From positions 1 to 16,695 of the forward strand of contig CABQCB010000015.1 of assembly GCA_902462475.1 (NCBI GenBank): a DNA stretch of 16,695 nt, written 5' to 3'. The stretch's first letter is position 1. Each line of letters opens with the position of its first letter. Below the pieces are notes generated by a model that did not search any database, had not been told where the DNA came from, and was given only the letters and a program-made list of their open reading frames with translations. This document shows, in pieces, positions 15,273-16,695 of the stretch. The DNA is from an uncultured Oscillibacter sp. Lineage in GTDB: Bacteria > Bacillota_A > Clostridia > Oscillospirales > Oscillospiraceae. The translations under genes were made by a program, and so were the position numbers.

Positions 15273-16179
15273 TTTTATCAACGTAGGCTACGGAGACGCC
15301 ATTCTTGTCAGGGATACAGACGCCGCCTTTTCCATGCTGGTGGACTGCGGAGATATAACCGTTGGTGACATTGCCCCCGGCTCCAGACGGATCACCGCGG
15401 CGGACTTTCTGCGGCAGGAGGGCATCCAGACTCTGGATCTGCTGGTGCTGACCCACCTGCACCGGGACCACAGCGGAGGACTGACGCAGCTGCTGGAGGC
15501 AGTCCGCGTGAAGGAATTCTGGTGCAGCTACCTGCCTGGGCACGCATACTGGGGCAGACAGGTTCCCGTGGAGAGGCACTTCTCCGCCGGTGCACGGTGT
15601 CTGCTGGAATCGATGAACATTTACCTGTCGGCCCTAAAGACCATGGAAGCGCAGGGTACCGCCTTCCGGCTGATCGAGCACTCCCTTCTCCCCCTGGATC
15701 TGACTCCCGCCCTCCGTGCGGAGGTCTATCTGGAGGACCGGTCGCTGTTCCGGCGACAGTGGGAGATCTGGCAGAATGTGCTCGATGGCGCCGCCGACGG
15801 CACGCAGCTGGATGAACTGGACGGCTTCATCAACAACACCAGCATCCGCATGCGCCTTGTCTGCGGAAACACTTCCGTGGAACTTCCGGGGGATGTTTAC
15901 GCGGCCTGCTGGGAAAAGCACGACCTCTCCCCCTGCACCATCATGAAGCTGCCCCACCACGGCCATCGGGATTCCATCACGCCAAAGCTTCTGGAGATGC
16001 TCTCCCCCCAGCACGTGGTCATCTCCGTATCCAATTCCCGCACGGATGACTGCCCGTCCAGCAGCGCATTGGAAGCAGTTCTGGCCCGAGGCTGCAAACT
16101 GCATATTACGGACGCTGTAAAAAAAGGAATCGTTTCTTCCCCCGCCCACACTTCTGTGCACTTCTCGGCAGAAACTTGA
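15259..16179 (+). CDS. Metallo-beta-lactamase-fold hydrolase (ComEC C-terminal-like)
   Basis: The 306-residue protein begins MLLVDFINVGYGDAILV, the typical start of soluble ComEC/Rec2-like metallo-beta-lactamase-fold hydrolases. Metal ligands are visible in THLHRDHSGG (65-74), in LPGDVY with Asp212, and in LPHHGH (231-236). No signal peptide or membrane segment is present, so it should be cytoplasmic. ATG at 15259 fits the family start; a GTG at 15250 in the same frame is the alternative. It overlaps the ATPase gene by 14 bases, so it is translated from the same message and may process the imported compound, for example a phosphodiester or phosphoryl ligand. That function is inferred from context only. 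Confidence 0.82.
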   Translation: MLLVDFINVGYGDAILVRDTDAAFSMLVDCGDITVGDIAPGSRRITAADFLRQEGIQTLDLLVLTHLHRDHSGGLTQLLEAVRVKEFWCSYLPGHAYWGRQVPVERHFSAGARCLLESMNIYLSALKTMEAQGTAFRLIEHSLLPLDLTPALRAEVYLEDRSLFRRQWEIWQNVLDGAADGTQLDELDGFINNTSIRMRLVCGNTSVELPGDVYAACWEKHDLSPCTIMKLPHHGHRDSITPKLLEMLSPQHVVISVSNSRTDDCPSSSALEAVLARGCKLHITDAVKKGIVSSPAHTSVHFSAET

Positions 16180-16211
16180 AGCAAATTCAGGAAAAAGCGA
16201 GGAGGATCCCC

Positions 16212-16392
16212 ATGAAACGTGTATGCTGTTGGGCGCTCGCACTCCTCCTGTGCATGAAAGGACCAAACCTCCGGTAATGACTCCGCAGGAGCGCTGACAG
16301 CCGTTTTGGCCCCCGGGGAAATCCTCGTCTGGGCAGATCAGCCCACGTCTACCGGCGAGGCACGGGTCCCGGCAGTGATCGAAATGCAGTAA
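16212..16392 (+). pseudogene. Very small lipoprotein gene, apparently frameshifted
   Basis: A strong GAGGAGG site (16199-16205) precedes ATG at 16212, giving MKRVCCWALALLLC, a plausible lipoprotein signal. That frame ends at TAA 16275-16277 after 21 residues. The +1 frame is open from about 16256 to TAA 16390-16392 and reads naturally (ALTAVLAPGEILVWADQP), ending 2 bases before a terminator. One missing or extra base near 16262-16275 would join the two into a lipoprotein of about 60 residues. It may be a decayed gene, a sequencing error, or two unrelated short frames. Confidence 0.4.
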
Positions 16393-16394
16393 CC

Positions 16395-16433
16395 AAAAGC
16401 CATGGAGGCACAAATGTGCCCCCATGGCTTTTT
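16395..16433 (+). terminator. Intrinsic terminator of the ABC-hydrolase operon
   Basis: AAAAGCCATGG and GGCAC (16395-16411, with A16406 unpaired) pair with GTGCC and CCATGGCTTTT (16416-16432) around the loop AAAT, ending in five T (16429-16433). It closes the rightward operon. Confidence 0.85.
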
Positions 16434-16454
16434 CATGCGCAAAATTCAAATTTT

Positions 16455-16489
16455 AAGTTCCTGATTTTTTATAAAATCAGGAACTTTTT
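16455..16489 (+). terminator. Second terminator, CCTGATTT family
   Basis: AAGTTCCTGATTTT (16455-16468) pairs with AAAATCAGGAACTT (16473-16486) around TTAT and runs into T-rich sequence on the + strand. It aligns at a constant 152-base offset with the terminator next to the tRNA gene. Confidence 0.75.
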
Positions 16490-16525
16490 GCTGGAGACTA
16501 CTGGACTCAAACCAATGACCTCCCG
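16489..16525 (-). pseudogene. Degenerate copy of the 3' half of a tRNA
   Basis: These 37 bases match the 3' part of the tRNA at 16641-16677 at 33 positions. They hold the variable loop, a foldable T-arm (TTTGAGT loop) and acceptor strand AGTCTCC, ending GCA instead of CCA. Similarity stops in the region of the anticodon stem, and no 5' half follows. It is either a remnant of a tandem tRNA duplication or an attachment-site copy left by an integrative element. Confidence 0.6.
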
Positions 16526-16537
16526 TTGACATTCGGA

Positions 16538-16557
16538 TATTGGTCAGCGTATTGGTC
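16538..16557. repeat. Two TATTGGTC direct repeats at 12-base spacing
   Basis: TATTGGTC occurs at 16538-16545 and again at 16550-16557. Short direct repeats beside a tRNA fragment resemble arm-type integrase-binding sites, but two copies are weak evidence. Confidence 0.35.
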
Positions 16558-16604
16558 GGAGAAAAAGCGGAAATTTAAAGCAAATTTTTTCTTGGCGAGT
16601 AAAG

Positions 16605-16640
16605 AAAAGAACCTGATTTCTTGCGAAATCAGGTTCTTTT
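16605..16640. terminator. Terminator directly downstream of the tRNA-Val gene
   Basis: AAAAGAACCTGATTTC (16605-16620) pairs perfectly with 16625-16640 around TTGC. A-runs and T-runs at the ends allow it to work on both strands; on the - strand it begins one base after the tRNA CCA end. Confidence 0.8.
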
Positions 16641-16695
16641 TGGTGGAGACTACTGGACTCGAACCAGTGACCTCCTGCGTGTGAAGCAGGCGCTC
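16641..16695 (-). tRNA. tRNA-Val(CAC), 3' part; 5' end outside the window
   Basis: On the - strand the sequence gives anticodon stem CCTGC/GCAGG with loop TTCACAC (anticodon CAC, valine codon GTG), variable loop AGGTC, T-arm ACTGG-TTCGAGT-CCAGT, acceptor strand AGTCTCC, discriminator A and an encoded CCA ending at 16641. The D-arm and the 5' acceptor strand (expected GGAGACT) lie beyond the window. Confidence 0.88.

Noticed and set aside
16489..16560. A second complete tRNA gene
   Set aside because: Only the 3' half can be folded; no anticodon stem, D-arm or 5' acceptor strand follows.

Overview
The window looks like chromosome from a GC-rich anaerobic Firmicute of the Clostridia, probably Oscillospiraceae (the Flavonifractor / Lawsonibacter / Intestinimonas neighbourhood). 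That placement is inference. It rests on strong AGGAGG-type ribosome binding sites, TTG starts, short Clostridia-style lipoprotein signals, U-tract terminators, and a tripartite tricarboxylate (TTT) transporter beside LacI and DeoR regulators. There is no rRNA, CRISPR array, transposase or integrase in view.

Layout. (1) Positions 1-1406, + strand: the last 31 codons of a sensor histidine kinase, an overlapping membrane-anchored protein of unknown function, and a small lipoprotein closed by a bidirectional terminator. (2) Positions 1495-7450, - strand, read right to left: a class II ketose-bisphosphate-type aldolase, a PfkB-family sugar kinase, tctC-tctB-tctA (a complete TTT importer) and a DeoR-family repressor. 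On the opposite strand across a 226-bp AT-rich gap lies a type I phosphomannose-isomerase homologue (manA, 7677-8756). All three main intergenic regions carry copies of the same half-site, TGATTA/TAATCA or AATCAT/ATGATT. One perfect inverted repeat sits on a consensus -10 in front of deoR. This looks like one regulon for importing a sugar or sugar acid by TTT, phosphorylating it, isomerising it and cleaving it with the aldolase. The substrate is not evident from sequence.

(3) Positions 8918-16179: a second uptake locus. A 729-residue protein fuses a complete LacI-type repressor to a signal-less extracellular-type solute-binding domain. It is divergent from an operon encoding a lipoprotein binding protein, a fused two-domain permease, an ATPase and a metallo-beta-lactamase-fold hydrolase whose start overlaps the ATPase end. 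The transporter resembles the ferric-iron/2-aminoethylphosphonate/sugar-phosphate group. The LacI-type control and the hydrolase argue for an organic, possibly phosphorylated, ligand rather than iron. A 20-bp near-palindrome with a central CG overlaps the operon's TTGACA -35 box and is a good LacI-family operator candidate.

(4) Positions 16180-16695: a tiny, apparently frameshifted lipoprotein gene, a terminator, a degenerate copy of the 3' half of a tRNA with its terminator, and on the - strand the 3' part of a tRNA-Val(CAC) gene that runs off the window.

The most notable items are the LacI/binding-protein fusion with its operator, the TTT-kinase-aldolase-isomerase regulon with its repeated operator, a perfect 19-bp inverted repeat inside manA, hairpins placed just after both binding-protein genes, and the duplicated tRNA 3' half.
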